64,000 bases of DNA, from NCBI RefSeq assembly GCF_019166065.1, contig NZ_JAHTBN010000002.1, forward strand, positions 682,001 to 746,000, given 5' to 3'. The DNA comes from Candidimonas humi. Lineage in GTDB: Bacteria; Pseudomonadota; Gammaproteobacteria; Burkholderiales; Burkholderiaceae_B. Both the position numbers and the translations under genes were made by a program. Positions 24,311 to 33,511 of this stretch are shown here, in pieces. Position 1 is the first letter of the stretch; each line of letters begins with the position of its first letter. The notes beneath the pieces were generated by a model. That model was not told the DNA's origin and did not search any database. It worked only from the letters and a program-made list of their open reading frames with translations.

Positions 24311-25621
24311 ATGAAAACCGGTGTGAAACGAGCTGTTCTATGCGCTGTCGCGAGCTTGACGGCAGCCGCCAGCCTGGCGATCCAGGCCGCCCCCGCACAG
24401 ACATTCAACTGGAAGAAGTTCCAGGGCACCACGCTGTCGGTGCTGGCGAACAACAACCCCATCGCCAACACGCTGATGAAGCATCGGCACGAGTTCGAGC
24501 AGCTCACGGGCATGAAGCTCAAGGTCGATACCTACCAAGAGCAGCAGATGCGCCAGCGCCTGATGACAGTGATGAACTCGGGCAGCGACGAGGTCGATGT
24601 GTTCATGTCCCTGCCTTCGCGCGAGGGCCTGCAGTTCGCCAAGGCGGGGTGGTACGCGGACATGTCTTCGTACGTCAAGAACGACGTGGCTCCCGGCTAT
24701 GATTTCGCGGGCCTGAGCCCCGGGCTGGTGAAGGACGCTACCGTGGACGGCAAGCTGAACGGCATCCCCTTGAATATCGAGGGCCCGGTCTTGTATTACC
24801 GCAAGGACATTTTTGCGAAATGCAAGGTAGAAATGCCGAAGACGCTGGATCAATTGCCTGCCGTGGCGAAACGGCTCAAGACTTGCGAGCCTGCCATCAC
24901 GCCCTTCGTGTCGCGCGGCTTGAAGCCGGCCTTGCCCTTCACTTTCAGCGTGTTCCTGCACAACGAAGGCGGGGAATACATGAAGGATGGCAAGTCCCAG
25001 TTGTGCTCGGCCCCCGCCAAAGCGGCGCTCAGCCTGTATTCGAGCCTGCTCAAGGACTATGGCCCTCCGGGCGTGGTGAACTACAGCTTCTACCAGATTT
25101 CGTCGCTGTACAAGGACGGCCGCGCGGCCATGGCCTTCGAATCGTCGAACGAACTGCGCAATATGATGGCGGGCGGAGCGCGGCTGAAGGACACGGCTAT
25201 TACGCTGCTGCCGCCCGGGCCGGGCGGGCTGCATCCCACGGTCCTGGGATGGACGGCCGCTATTTCCTCTCATAGCAAGAAAAAAGAAGCGGCCTGGTAT
25301 TTCATCCAATGGGCCACCAGCCCCAAGACGCAAGCCGAGCTTGCGGTGGACGGCATCGTGTCGCCGCGCGCCTCGGTAGCCAATAATCCCGCGTTCCGCA
25401 AATGGGTGGACGCGCAGCCGGTGCGCGAGGAATGGATAACTGCGGTCAACAAGGTGGGCCAACTGGGCGAATCGAAAATCGGCTATCCCATCGTCGCCAA
25501 TGCGGAATCGCGCGAATACATAGGCCAGGCCGTCACGGCCATGATCCTGGGGCAGAAGAACGTGCAGCAGGCTTGCAGCGAGGCCGACACGCGGCTCGAC
25601 AAACTGATTGCCGGAAACTGA
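24311..25621 (+). CDS. ABC transporter sugar/polyol-binding protein (family 1, UgpB/MalE-like)
   Basis: 436 aa. The signal peptide covers residues 1-26 (VLCAVASLTAAASLAIQA). The mature protein has the family-1 binding fold: TTLSVLANNNPIANTL, an early MRQRLMTVMNSGSDEVDVFM hinge stretch and LGWTAAISSHSKKKEAAWYF. Periplasmic receptor for a sugar, polyol or sugar phosphoester. First gene of an operon with an SDR, two permeases, a zinc dehydrogenase, an ATPase, a PfkB kinase and an aldolase, under LacI control. The dehydrogenase content favours a polyol ligand; that is inference. Confidence 0.9.
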   Translation: MKTGVKRAVLCAVASLTAAASLAIQAAPAQTFNWKKFQGTTLSVLANNNPIANTLMKHRHEFEQLTGMKLKVDTYQEQQMRQRLMTVMNSGSDEVDVFMSLPSREGLQFAKAGWYADMSSYVKNDVAPGYDFAGLSPGLVKDATVDGKLNGIPLNIEGPVLYYRKDIFAKCKVEMPKTLDQLPAVAKRLKTCEPAITPFVSRGLKPALPFTFSVFLHNEGGEYMKDGKSQLCSAPAKAALSLYSSLLKDYGPPGVVNYSFYQISSLYKDGRAAMAFESSNELRNMMAGGARLKDTAITLLPPGPGGLHPTVLGWTAAISSHSKKKEAAWYFIQWATSPKTQAELAVDGIVSPRASVANNPAFRKWVDAQPVREEWITAVNKVGQLGESKIGYPIVANAESREYIGQAVTAMILGQKNVQQACSEADTRLDKLIAGN

Positions 25622-25734
25622 GGCGCGTTCATCGAGGTTCCCCCCCGGTTGCCGCGCACGGCGTGATCCAAGCCCGTATGCGGCGCCGGCAAGGGCGCGG
25701 AGATCCACCTGTTCATACTGACCTGAGTCTTGTC

Positions 25735-26478
25735 ATGTCCTTGTTCTCGTTCGAGCCTGCTTATCGGGTAATGGTCGTCGGCGGCGCCGGGGATATCGGG
25801 GCGGCGATTTCCCGGGCTTTTCTCGAGGCGGGTTGCGAAGTCATAGCTACCGGCGTGGACGACCGCGCCTTGGCAGACAGTGCACTGGAACCGAGTCCGG
25901 GCCTGGCCATGGCGGCGCTGGACATCACGGACGACAGGCAAATCGCCGGATTCATGAAAGGGGTGGATCGCCTGGACTCCCTGGTCAATTGCGCGGGGAT
26001 CCTCGCGCGCTTCGACGAGTTCCAGGTCGAAACCTTCCAGCGTGTGCTGGATGTCAATCTGACCGGTACCTTCCGGATGTGCAGCGCCTGCCGGCCGCTG
26101 CTGGAAAGGCCCGCGGGCCGGCGGCCGGGAAGCATCGTCAACATCGCTTCCATGAACGCCTTTGCCGCCTTGCCGACCATACCGGCCTATTGCGCGAGCA
26201 AGGGCGGCGTGGTGATGCTGACGAAGTCGCTGGCCCTGGCGTGGGCCGAGGCGGGTATACGTGTGAACGCCGTTGCGCCCGGCTATGTGGAGACGTCGAT
26301 CAATGCCCAGGGGCGCAAGGACGCCGCCCATTACCAGCGTATCGCGGCCCGCATCCCGCAAGGGCGCTGGGCCCAGCCCGACGATATCGCCGGCAGCGTG
26401 GTCTATCTGTGCACCCCCGCCGCGGACTACATGACCGGTTCGGTGATGGCCGTCGACGGCGGCTTCCTGGCAGGCTGA
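25735..26478 (+). CDS. Short-chain dehydrogenase/reductase (polyol or sugar dehydrogenase)
   Basis: 247 aa. Classical SDR: cofactor loop VVGGAGDIGAAI (about 14-25), NCAGI at 85-89, and a complete catalytic set Ser139, Tyr152 and Lys156 (YCASKGG). An Asp at 62 after the third strand (ALDITDD) suits NAD(P) binding. It probably oxidises a sugar alcohol or ketose taken up by the operon's transporter. It sits between the binding-protein gene and the permeases, 113 bases after the former, with no strong ribosome site. Confidence 0.9.
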   Translation: MSLFSFEPAYRVMVVGGAGDIGAAISRAFLEAGCEVIATGVDDRALADSALEPSPGLAMAALDITDDRQIAGFMKGVDRLDSLVNCAGILARFDEFQVETFQRVLDVNLTGTFRMCSACRPLLERPAGRRPGSIVNIASMNAFAALPTIPAYCASKGGVVMLTKSLALAWAEAGIRVNAVAPGYVETSINAQGRKDAAHYQRIAARIPQGRWAQPDDIAGSVVYLCTPAADYMTGSVMAVDGGFLAG

Positions 26479-26552
26479 GGACTCATGCGATATCCCTATC
26501 GGAAACGGTACGGCGGGCGCCCCGCGCGCCTGTGCAAAAGGGAGGGACGGGA

Positions 26553-27422
26553 ATGAGCCAATCGATAGGCACGCGGCGGCAGTTGATGGTCATGTCCCTG
26601 CCCGCCACGATCTTTACCGTGTTGATGATCGCGTTTCCGTTCATGTACGCGATCTGGCTCAGTTTCGAGCATTTCAGCGTCGGCATGCCGGCACACTTCA
26701 ACCATGGCCTCAATTACGCGACCATGGTCCAGGACCCGGAGTTCTGGAACGGGCTGGAAGTCACTATCGAGCTTTATCTGCTCTCTTTGGTCTTGCAACT
26801 GCTGCTCGGCACCTATATCGCCGTGCTGCTGCACAGTTCGAAGCGCCTCTGGGGCAGCCTGCGCACGCTGCTGATTTCGCCTTTCGTGTTGCCGCCGGTG
26901 GTGGTGGGCATGATGTGGCTTGTGATCCTGGACCCGTCCATCGGCGCAGCCAACTGGATCCTCGGCGAGTTCGGATTGCCGCCTTCGAGCTGGCTGGCCT
27001 CCCCGCAGTGGGTGATCCCTACCGTGGCCATGATCGATTCTTGGCAATGGACGCCTTTTGTCGCCCTGATCGTGCTGGGCGGGCTGCAGTCGCTGCCGCC
27101 CAGTGTCTATGAGGCGGCGCAGATCGACGGATCGTCGCGCTGGCATACTTTTCGCCGGATCACGCTGCCCCTGTTGCTGCCCACGCTGGTGACCGCGACG
27201 ATATTGCGCAGCGTGGACTTGCTGCGTTTCTTCGACATTATCTACATCACCACGCAGGGCGGCCCCGGCAATGCCTCCAACACCCTGAACATCTACGGTT
27301 TCCGCAAGGGGTTCGAATTCTTCGACATGGGCTACGCGAGCGCGTTGATGATCACCTTGTCGGCGATCGTGTTCGGCGCGGTGCTGGTGCTGACGCGCCT
27401 GCGCAAATATGCCGCGGTGTAA
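26553..27422 (+). CDS. ABC transporter permease, MalF/UgpA family
   Basis: 289 aa from ATG 26553, preceded by AGGGAGGGACGGGA. Six membrane helices, starting LPATIFTVLMIAFPFMYAIW, and the EAA loop SVYEAAQIDGSSRWHTFRRI that contacts the ATPase. Inner-membrane half of the sugar importer, paired with the MalG-type permease nine bases downstream. Confidence 0.93.
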   Translation: MSQSIGTRRQLMVMSLPATIFTVLMIAFPFMYAIWLSFEHFSVGMPAHFNHGLNYATMVQDPEFWNGLEVTIELYLLSLVLQLLLGTYIAVLLHSSKRLWGSLRTLLISPFVLPPVVVGMMWLVILDPSIGAANWILGEFGLPPSSWLASPQWVIPTVAMIDSWQWTPFVALIVLGGLQSLPPSVYEAAQIDGSSRWHTFRRITLPLLLPTLVTATILRSVDLLRFFDIIYITTQGGPGNASNTLNIYGFRKGFEFFDMGYASALMITLSAIVFGAVLVLTRLRKYAAV

Positions 27423-27431
27423 GGAGCGACG

Positions 27432-28244
27432 ATGAACGCAAAGGTTCTGCGCTGTCTGACGATTCTGCAGTTGCTCATCGTGGCCTGCGTCATCCTGTTG
27501 CCCGTGGCGTGGATGGTGCTGTCCTCGTTCAAGCCCTCGGCGGACGTGACCGCGTATCCCCCGACCCTGGTGTTTTCGCCGACGCTGGAAAACTATGTGC
27601 GGCTATTCCACACCACACCCTTCGGCCTGTACGCATGGAACAGCCTCGTCACCACCTGCGGGTCGACGCTGATCGGCGTCGTGCTGGGGGTGCCGGCCGC
27701 ATTCGCCGTATCGTGGACGCGGGTGACATGGCCGGCCACGCTGACCCTGCTGGCGCGCATGGCGCCGGGCACACTGTTCCTGCTGCCCTGGTACGCCATG
27801 TTCCGCGCCCTGGGCCTGATCGGCTCCTATTGGGCGCTGATCCTGACGCATGCGGTCATTACCATGCCTATCGTGATGTGGGTGCTGCTGCCGTTCTTCG
27901 ATGGAATTCCGCGCAGTGTCCTGGAAAGCGCGCAAGTCGACGGCTGCAATGCCTGGGTGATCCTGCGGCGCATCGCGCTGCCTTTCGTCATGCCGGGGCT
28001 GACCGTGGCCGTGATCCTGGCCTTCGTTTTCTCGTGGAACTATTTCCTGTTCGCGCTGATTCTTTCCAATGGCGACACGAAGACTTTGATCGCGGCTTCG
28101 TTCAATTTCATCGGCGAGGGTTCCACCGACTGGGGAGCGCTGATGGCTGCCGCGACGCTGATCGCGCTGCCGCCGCTGGTACTGGCTTTTTGCGTCCAGC
28201 GCCGCCTGGTTTCGGGGCTGGCGCTGGGCGCTGTCAAAGGGTAG
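27432..28244 (+). CDS. ABC transporter permease, MalG/UgpE family
   Basis: 270 aa. Six membrane helices, the MalG-type opening (VILLPVAWMVLSSFKP) and the EAA loop SVLESAQVDGCNAWVILRRI. GGAGCGA precedes the ATG closely. Second membrane half of the sugar importer; the zinc dehydrogenase gene follows after 17 bases. Confidence 0.93.
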   Translation: MNAKVLRCLTILQLLIVACVILLPVAWMVLSSFKPSADVTAYPPTLVFSPTLENYVRLFHTTPFGLYAWNSLVTTCGSTLIGVVLGVPAAFAVSWTRVTWPATLTLLARMAPGTLFLLPWYAMFRALGLIGSYWALILTHAVITMPIVMWVLLPFFDGIPRSVLESAQVDGCNAWVILRRIALPFVMPGLTVAVILAFVFSWNYFLFALILSNGDTKTLIAASFNFIGEGSTDWGALMAAATLIALPPLVLAFCVQRRLVSGLALGAVKG

Positions 28245-28261
28245 AGGGTTAGAGGTTCGAT

Positions 28262-29236
28262 ATGCATGCTGCCAAATTCCATGGAAACAAGGAAATCTCC
28301 ATCGTGGACCTCGCCAAGCCGGCGGCCGCCGCCGGCGAGTTGCTGCTCAAGGTCAAGCGCACCGCTTTGTGCGGCTCCGACACCAAGCTTTGGCTGAAGG
28401 GCGCGCAGTACACGCCGGGCCACGAAATCTTCGGCGTCGTCGAGGCGCCCGGGCATGCACTGGATGGACGGCGCTGCCTGGTGTACATCCCCGTGCATTG
28501 CGGCCACTGCGATATGTGCCGGGCCGGCAATACGCAGATGTGCCTGAACGAATCCGTGCTGGTCGGCTGGAACCGGCCCGGCGGCTACGCCGAGTATCTT
28601 GCCGTGCCCGAACAATGCCTGCTGCCCGTGCCCGACGATATCGACGACGACCTCGCGCCTCTGCTGCTGGACACCATAGGCACCTCGGCGCACGCCGTGC
28701 GCTTTATCCGGCCGCTGGTGCCGCCCGAACGTTCCGGGCCGGTGCTGGTGACGGGGGCCGGGCCGGTGGGCCTGGGGGCCGTCATCGCCCTGCAGAACCT
28801 GGGATACAGCGACGTCTATATTTCCGACCCCAAGGCCGAACGCCTGGCGGTGGCCGAGTCCTTCGGCGCGCGGCCCCATCCGCCCGACGACATGGAGCGG
28901 CGCTTCGCGCTGATCGTCGAGTGCAGCGGCGCCCACGCGGCGCGCACGCGCGCTATCGAAATCGTGCTGCCCAACGGGGCGGTGATGCTGGTGGGGGAAA
29001 ACGACAATCCCTGGCCGTTGCAAGAGAACAAGGCGGTGCGGCGCAAGGATTTCTACATGGTGCGCACGTTCTATTTCCCCAAGGGAGACCTGGAGGCCAA
29101 TATCGAGCTGCTGCGCCGGAACGAGGCCAAGTACCGCCGGCTGGTGGATACGACCTTCGGCATCGACCGGCTGCCGGAAATGTACGGCCGCTTTGCCGCC
29201 GGTGAGTTGATCAAACCATTGCTCGCATTTGCGTAA
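28262..29236 (+). CDS. Zinc-dependent alcohol/polyol dehydrogenase (MDR family)
   Basis: 324 aa, short for the family (usually about 340-350). Catalytic-zinc ligands Cys37 (ALCGSD) and His54-Glu55 (GHEIFG); four structural-zinc cysteines at about 80, 83, 86 and 94 (CGHCDMC then QMC); cofactor loop VTGAGPVGLGA. Resembles sorbitol, galactitol and threonine dehydrogenases. Together with the SDR in the same operon it would oxidise a polyol to a ketose. It lies between the permease and ATPase genes. Confidence 0.9.
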   Translation: MHAAKFHGNKEISIVDLAKPAAAAGELLLKVKRTALCGSDTKLWLKGAQYTPGHEIFGVVEAPGHALDGRRCLVYIPVHCGHCDMCRAGNTQMCLNESVLVGWNRPGGYAEYLAVPEQCLLPVPDDIDDDLAPLLLDTIGTSAHAVRFIRPLVPPERSGPVLVTGAGPVGLGAVIALQNLGYSDVYISDPKAERLAVAESFGARPHPPDDMERRFALIVECSGAHAARTRAIEIVLPNGAVMLVGENDNPWPLQENKAVRRKDFYMVRTFYFPKGDLEANIELLRRNEAKYRRLVDTTFGIDRLPEMYGRFAAGELIKPLLAFA

Positions 29237-29245
29237 GGGGTGCCG

Positions 29246-30322
29246 ATGGCCGCGATACATATGAAGCGACTGGTCAAGCGGTATGGCGATACCGAGGTCA
29301 TACCCAGCCTGGACCTGGAAATCCGGGACCAGGAATTCATGGTTTTCGTAGGCCCTTCGGGCTGCGGGAAATCCACGCTGTTGCGCATCGTGGCAGGGCT
29401 CGAGCCGGTGGACGGCGGCGAGCTGTACATTGGCGACGAGCGTGTGAATGACGTGCCACCGTCCAGGCGCGATATCGCGATGGTGTTCCAGGACTACGCC
29501 TTGTATCCGCACATGAGCGTATACGACAACATGGCCTTCGGCCTGGAGATGCGCCGCACGCCGCGCGCCGAGATCGATCGCCGCGTCAAGCGGGCAGCGG
29601 AACTGCTGCGCATCGAGCAGTACCTGAAGCGCCGTCCCGGTGCTCTGTCGGGAGGGCAGCGCCAGCGCGTGGCAATGGGCCGCGCCATGGTGCGCAATCC
29701 CAAGGTGTTCTTGTTCGACGAGCCTTTGTCCAACCTCGATGCCAAGCTGCGCACCGAAGTACGCACCGAAATCAAGGCGCTGTCGCAGGAACTCAAGACC
29801 ACGATGATCTTCGTCACGCACGACCAGGTCGAAGCCATGACCATGGCCGATCGCATCGTGGTGCTGGACAAGGGGGTCATCCAGCAGGTGGGAACGCCGG
29901 ACCAGGTATATGGCGAGCCGGCCAATCAGTTCGTCGCCTCGTTCATCGGCTCTCCCACCATGAACTTCTTCGACGCGGCCGTCGACGGCGGGACCTTGCG
30001 CCTGAAGGGCGGCGCCATCCTGCCGGTTCCGCAGCGCCTGCAGCAGGTCCTGGCCCGGGACGGCGCAAACCAGGTCGTGGTGGGAATACGGCCCGAGCAC
30101 CTGCAGGTCGGGCCGCCCGGCGGGGAGGGCATAGCCATCAAGCTGAGCGTGGTGGAACCACTGGGGTCCGACACGCTGCTGTATTTCAATTGCGACGACG
30201 GCCGCCATGTGGCGCGGGTGCCGCCGGATTTCAAGGCCAAGGCCGGCGACAGCGCGACCCTGATGCTGCCGCGGGAAAAGCTTCATCTGTTCCGCAGCAG
30301 CGATGGCGCGGCCTTGCGCTGA
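29246..30322 (+). CDS. ABC transporter ATP-binding protein, MalK/UgpC family
   Basis: 358 aa from ATG 29246, five bases after AAGGGG; a GTG at 29240 is an alternative but lies too close to that site. Walker A GPSGCGKST, signature LSGGQRQRVAMGRA, Walker B VFLFDEP, switch VTHDQVEAM, and a C-terminal TOBE region from about residue 240. Powers the importer 24311-30322. This family's C-terminal domain sometimes takes part in regulation. Confidence 0.94.
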   Translation: MAAIHMKRLVKRYGDTEVIPSLDLEIRDQEFMVFVGPSGCGKSTLLRIVAGLEPVDGGELYIGDERVNDVPPSRRDIAMVFQDYALYPHMSVYDNMAFGLEMRRTPRAEIDRRVKRAAELLRIEQYLKRRPGALSGGQRQRVAMGRAMVRNPKVFLFDEPLSNLDAKLRTEVRTEIKALSQELKTTMIFVTHDQVEAMTMADRIVVLDKGVIQQVGTPDQVYGEPANQFVASFIGSPTMNFFDAAVDGGTLRLKGGAILPVPQRLQQVLARDGANQVVVGIRPEHLQVGPPGGEGIAIKLSVVEPLGSDTLLYFNCDDGRHVARVPPDFKAKAGDSATLMLPREKLHLFRSSDGAALR

Positions 30323-30426
30323 GCGGCATGTCGATTTATGGGGAATTAAACCATGCGCACAGTGCTGCAAGCTTGTTCGATGAGTGCCGGGCGCGCGCCG
30401 CACCCGGGCGCGATGAGGCACAGGCC

Positions 30427-31380
30427 ATGAGCATGGGTTGGTGCGATCCGGATCGGCCGCCGCGGCCGCGCGTGATTTGCCTGGGGCTGTCCGCCTACGA
30501 CCGCACCTGGGTGGTGCGCGAGTTGCCGTCCGGGGATGGCAAGACGCGCGCCTCGGATTACCGAGAAGGCGGGGGCGGCATGGCCGCCAACGCCTCGGTG
30601 GCCGTGGCGAAACTGGGCGGGCAGGCCTCGTTCTGGGGGCGCGCCGGCGACGACTCGGCCGGGCACGGCATGCGCGCCGAATTGGCCGCCTTCGGCATCG
30701 ATGTGAGCCAATTCCGTTTGTTTCCGGGGGCGCGTTCGTCGGTCTCAGGCATCGTGGTCGACGAGCGCGGCGATCGGATGATTCTCAATTTTCGCGGCGC
30801 CGACCAGCCTTCCGAGGCAGGCTGGCTGCTGCTGGATACGCTGGCCGGCGCCGGGGCGGTGCTGGCGGATCCGCGCTGGCCCGAAGGCGCGCTGGCGCTG
30901 TTCGTCGCCGCGCGCCGCCTGGGGGTGCCGACCGTCCTGGACGGCGACGTGGCCGATCCGGACGTGTTCGACTTGTTGTTGCCGCATACGGATTTCGCGG
31001 TGTTTTCCGAGCCGGGCCTGGCGGGATACGCGGGCGCCGTCGCGCAAGACGAGGCGGGGCGCCTGGCATACGCGCGTTCGCGCGGCTGCGGGCTGGCCGC
31101 CGTGACGCTGGGAGCACGCGGGCTGGTGTGGGAAGCGGGACATGGCGTTCGTCGCCAGGCCGCATTCCCCGTGCGGGCGGTCGATACCACCGGGGCCGGC
31201 GATGTACTGCACGGCGCACTGGCTTTCGCGCTGGCTGCCGGCGCCGAAACGGAAGAAGCGCTGCGCTTTTCGGCGGCCGTGGCGGCCCTCAAGTGCCGGC
31301 ATGCCGGCGGCAGGGCGGGTTGCCCGGATTTACGGGAAGCCGCGGAGTTCTTGCATCATTTCACCAGGAGTAAAAATTGA
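30427..31380 (+). CDS. PfkB-family sugar kinase
   Basis: 317 aa from ATG 30427, with GAGG eight bases upstream; a start at 30328 is possible but adds a tail without homology. Seen: the N-terminal substrate motif EGGGGMAANASVAVAKLGG and the anion-hole/catalytic motif DTTGAGDVLHGALAFAL. It would phosphorylate the ketose made by the operon's dehydrogenases, using ATP. Followed directly by a LacD-type aldolase whose start overlaps its stop, so the two enzymes are coupled: kinase then aldolase. Confidence 0.9.
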   Translation: MSMGWCDPDRPPRPRVICLGLSAYDRTWVVRELPSGDGKTRASDYREGGGGMAANASVAVAKLGGQASFWGRAGDDSAGHGMRAELAAFGIDVSQFRLFPGARSSVSGIVVDERGDRMILNFRGADQPSEAGWLLLDTLAGAGAVLADPRWPEGALALFVAARRLGVPTVLDGDVADPDVFDLLLPHTDFAVFSEPGLAGYAGAVAQDEAGRLAYARSRGCGLAAVTLGARGLVWEAGHGVRRQAAFPVRAVDTTGAGDVLHGALAFALAAGAETEEALRFSAAVAALKCRHAGGRAGCPDLREAAEFLHHFTRSKN

Positions 31381-32429
31381 CACATACGCTTCGTCTAGGG
31401 AAAGAGCGGGGCCTGAAGCGCCTGGCCGACGACCAGGGGCATTTTTCCATGGTCGCCCTTGACCAGAGGCCGCCCCTCATCAACCTGATTGCCAAGCGCC
31501 GCGGCATAGAGCCTGCGCAAGTGGCATTCGCCGACATGGTGGCCGCCAAACGCTTGCTGGTGGAGGTGCTGGGGGCGCAGGCCAGCGCCATGTTGTTCGA
31601 CCCGAATTACGCATTGCCGGCGGCCATAGACCTGCTGCCCGCGCGCACCGGCCTGGTCATGACACTGGAAGATCATCGCGCGCAGGAAACGCCGGGCGGG
31701 CGCCTGTCCCATTCGATCAAGGACTGGAACGTGGCGAAGATCAAGGCTTGCGGCGCGGACGGCGTGAAGGTGCTAGCCTGGTATCGGCCCGATGCCGCCG
31801 CGGAAGTGCTCGAACACCAGCGTAATTACGTGCTGGAGATCGGCAAGGAATGCCGCAGGCACGATATCCCCTATGTGCTCGAACTGCTGGTCTATCCTTT
31901 GAAGGGCAGCCTGGCGCCGGCGGACGACTATGTCGAGTCGCCGCAAAAACTGCCCGAGCTCGTCATCGACAGCGTGCGCGAATTCTGCAACCCGCGCTAT
32001 GGCGTGGATCTGCTCAAGCTCGAAAGTCCTTTGCCGGGCGCAACTTTGCCCGCGCGCGACGGCGGCGCGGAGCACCTTCAGGCGCAGGCCTTGTTCGATG
32101 CGATGGGGGACGTCTGCCGGGCCGCGTCCATGCCCTGGGTCATGCTGTCGGCTGGGGTCACCGGCGAACAGTTCGTGCGCGTCATGGAATATGCATTCGC
32201 GGCCGGGGCCGACGGATTCCTCGCCGGCCGTGCGATCTGGGGGCATGCGTTGCAGCAGTTCCCCGACCTGCAGGCCTGCCGCGATACCTTGCGCAGCGAC
32301 GGGCTGGAAACATTGCGCCGTCTCGAGGACCTGGCACGGCGAGAGGCCGGCACCTGGTCGGCGAACTATGCGGGCCTGGCAAAAGGCATCGAAGCCGAGG
32401 GCGACTTCTGCGCGGCTTACGCGCCCTGA
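31377..32429 (+). CDS. LacD-type class I aldolase (tagatose-1,6-bisphosphate / sulfofructose-1-phosphate aldolase family)
   Basis: 350 aa from a TTG at 31377 overlapping the kinase stop (TTGA), with AGGAG six bases upstream; no ATG fits. Seen: SMVALDQRPPLINLIAKR, ADGVKVLAWYRP and the probable Schiff-base region DLLKLESPLPG. The family cleaves ketose bis- or monophosphates into triose units, including tagatose-1,6-bisphosphate and the sulfosugar 6-deoxy-6-sulfofructose-1-phosphate. The 3' end overlaps the convergent LacI gene by 13 bases. Confidence 0.85.
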   Translation: MTHTLRLGKERGLKRLADDQGHFSMVALDQRPPLINLIAKRRGIEPAQVAFADMVAAKRLLVEVLGAQASAMLFDPNYALPAAIDLLPARTGLVMTLEDHRAQETPGGRLSHSIKDWNVAKIKACGADGVKVLAWYRPDAAAEVLEHQRNYVLEIGKECRRHDIPYVLELLVYPLKGSLAPADDYVESPQKLPELVIDSVREFCNPRYGVDLLKLESPLPGATLPARDGGAEHLQAQALFDAMGDVCRAASMPWVMLSAGVTGEQFVRVMEYAFAAGADGFLAGRAIWGHALQQFPDLQACRDTLRSDGLETLRRLEDLARREAGTWSANYAGLAKGIEAEGDFCAAYAP

Positions 32430-33439
32430 TGCGGGGCCGCCGTCGATTCCCGCACGACCAGCGATACCTCCACCTCGTGGTGCAGTGACACCGGCTGGTT
32501 GGCCAGCGTGCGCACCACGTATTCACCGGCGCGCGTCCAGATGTCGTCGGTAGGCACGTGGATGGTGGTCAGGCTGGGGCGCAGGTGGCGGCTCCATTCC
32601 AGGTCGTCGAAGCCCATCACCGACAGGTCGCGCGGCACCGAAAAGCCGCGCCGTTCGGCTTCCAGCATGGCTCCGTAGGCGATGACGTCGTTGCCGCAGA
32701 TGAGGGCGGTGGGGCGTTCTCCGTCGCGCAGCATCACGTTGCGCAGGGCCTGGCGGGCATCGTCCAGATGGTATGGAATCTCGGTATACCAGTCGTCCCG
32801 CATCGCCAGGCCGTGCTCGGCCAATGCCTGCTGCACGCCCTGGACGCGGCCGGAAGCACGGTCGTTGCGCCCGGTCAGGGCGGCGATCATGCCGATGCGC
32901 CGGTGCCCCAGTCTTATCAGGTATTCGCATGCCATGCGGCCGGCCGCGGTATTGTCGATGCCGACGCTCGCATAGGTCTTGTCGGGATGGTAGACGCCCA
33001 CATTGACGAAGGGCATGCGCTGGTGCTGCAGCAGTTGGCGCAGTTCGTCGGAATGGATGTCGCCGCGCAGGATCAGGCCGTCGATGCCGCGGCTGACCAG
33101 GTTCTGCACCTGGCGGAATTCGACTTCGGGGTCGTAATCGTTGGTGGCGAGCAGGAACAGGTAGCCTTGCGAGGAAAGATATTTCTGCAGGGCTTCGATG
33201 CCGCGCGCGAACATGGCGTTGTCGACGGTGGGCAGTATGGCGCCTATGGTCTGCGTGCGGCGCGACGACAGCGCGCGCGCCGCCGCATCCGGAATGTAGC
33301 CGAGCTCCCGTACCGCGGCGTCGATCCGGGCGCGCACTTCGGGGCGCACGGCGTTGGGGTTGTTCAGCGCGCGCGACACGGTTGCCGTCGAGGTATTGGC
33401 CTTGAGCGCGACTTGGCGGATTCCTACATGATTGCCCAT
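32417..33439 (-). CDS. LacI-family repressor of the sugar/polyol operon
   Basis: 340 aa. The N-terminal helix-turn-helix (GIRQVALKANTSTATVSRAL, residues 6-25) and hinge (AARALSSRRTQTIGAIL) are standard, followed by a periplasmic-binding-like effector domain. It is convergent with the aldolase gene, overlapping 13 bases, so the two transcripts are antisense at their ends. Candidate targets are operators at 24256 and 24123, and a weaker copy at 33476 next to its own promoter. The inducer is likely the imported polyol or its phosphate. Confidence 0.93.
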   Translation of the reverse strand: MGNHVGIRQVALKANTSTATVSRALNNPNAVRPEVRARIDAAVRELGYIPDAAARALSSRRTQTIGAILPTVDNAMFARGIEALQKYLSSQGYLFLLATNDYDPEVEFRQVQNLVSRGIDGLILRGDIHSDELRQLLQHQRMPFVNVGVYHPDKTYASVGIDNTAAGRMACEYLIRLGHRRIGMIAALTGRNDRASGRVQGVQQALAEHGLAMRDDWYTEIPYHLDDARQALRNVMLRDGERPTALICGNDVIAYGAMLEAERRGFSVPRDLSVMGFDDLEWSRHLRPSLTTIHVPTDDIWTRAGEYVVRTLANQPVSLHHEVEVSLVVRESTAAPHQGA

Positions 33440-33475
33440 TTTTTATAGCGATTGTTGTGGTGGCGCAAGACGGTA

Positions 33476-33489
33476 TGTAGCAGGTTTCA
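33476..33489. promoter_or_regulatory. Possible LacI operator at the repressor's own promoter
   Basis: TGTAGCAGGTTTCA agrees with eight of the ten fixed positions of the LacI-family consensus and shares the GGTTTCA right half with operator O2. It lies 37 bases upstream of the lacI-type start codon. Autoregulation is plausible. Confidence 0.4.
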
Positions 33490-33511
33490 TGATAACCGAA
33501 ACGTGCCGGAA

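Noticed and set aside
28040-30421. Open frame of 793 codons on the minus strand
   Set aside because: Antisense shadow of the permease, zinc dehydrogenase and ATPase genes; biased composition and no domain motif.
22273-32429. IlvD/Edd dehydratase as first gene of the LacI-controlled operon
   Set aside because: A hairpin, two operators and a strong promoter lie between it and the binding-protein gene, so a separate transcript is more likely.
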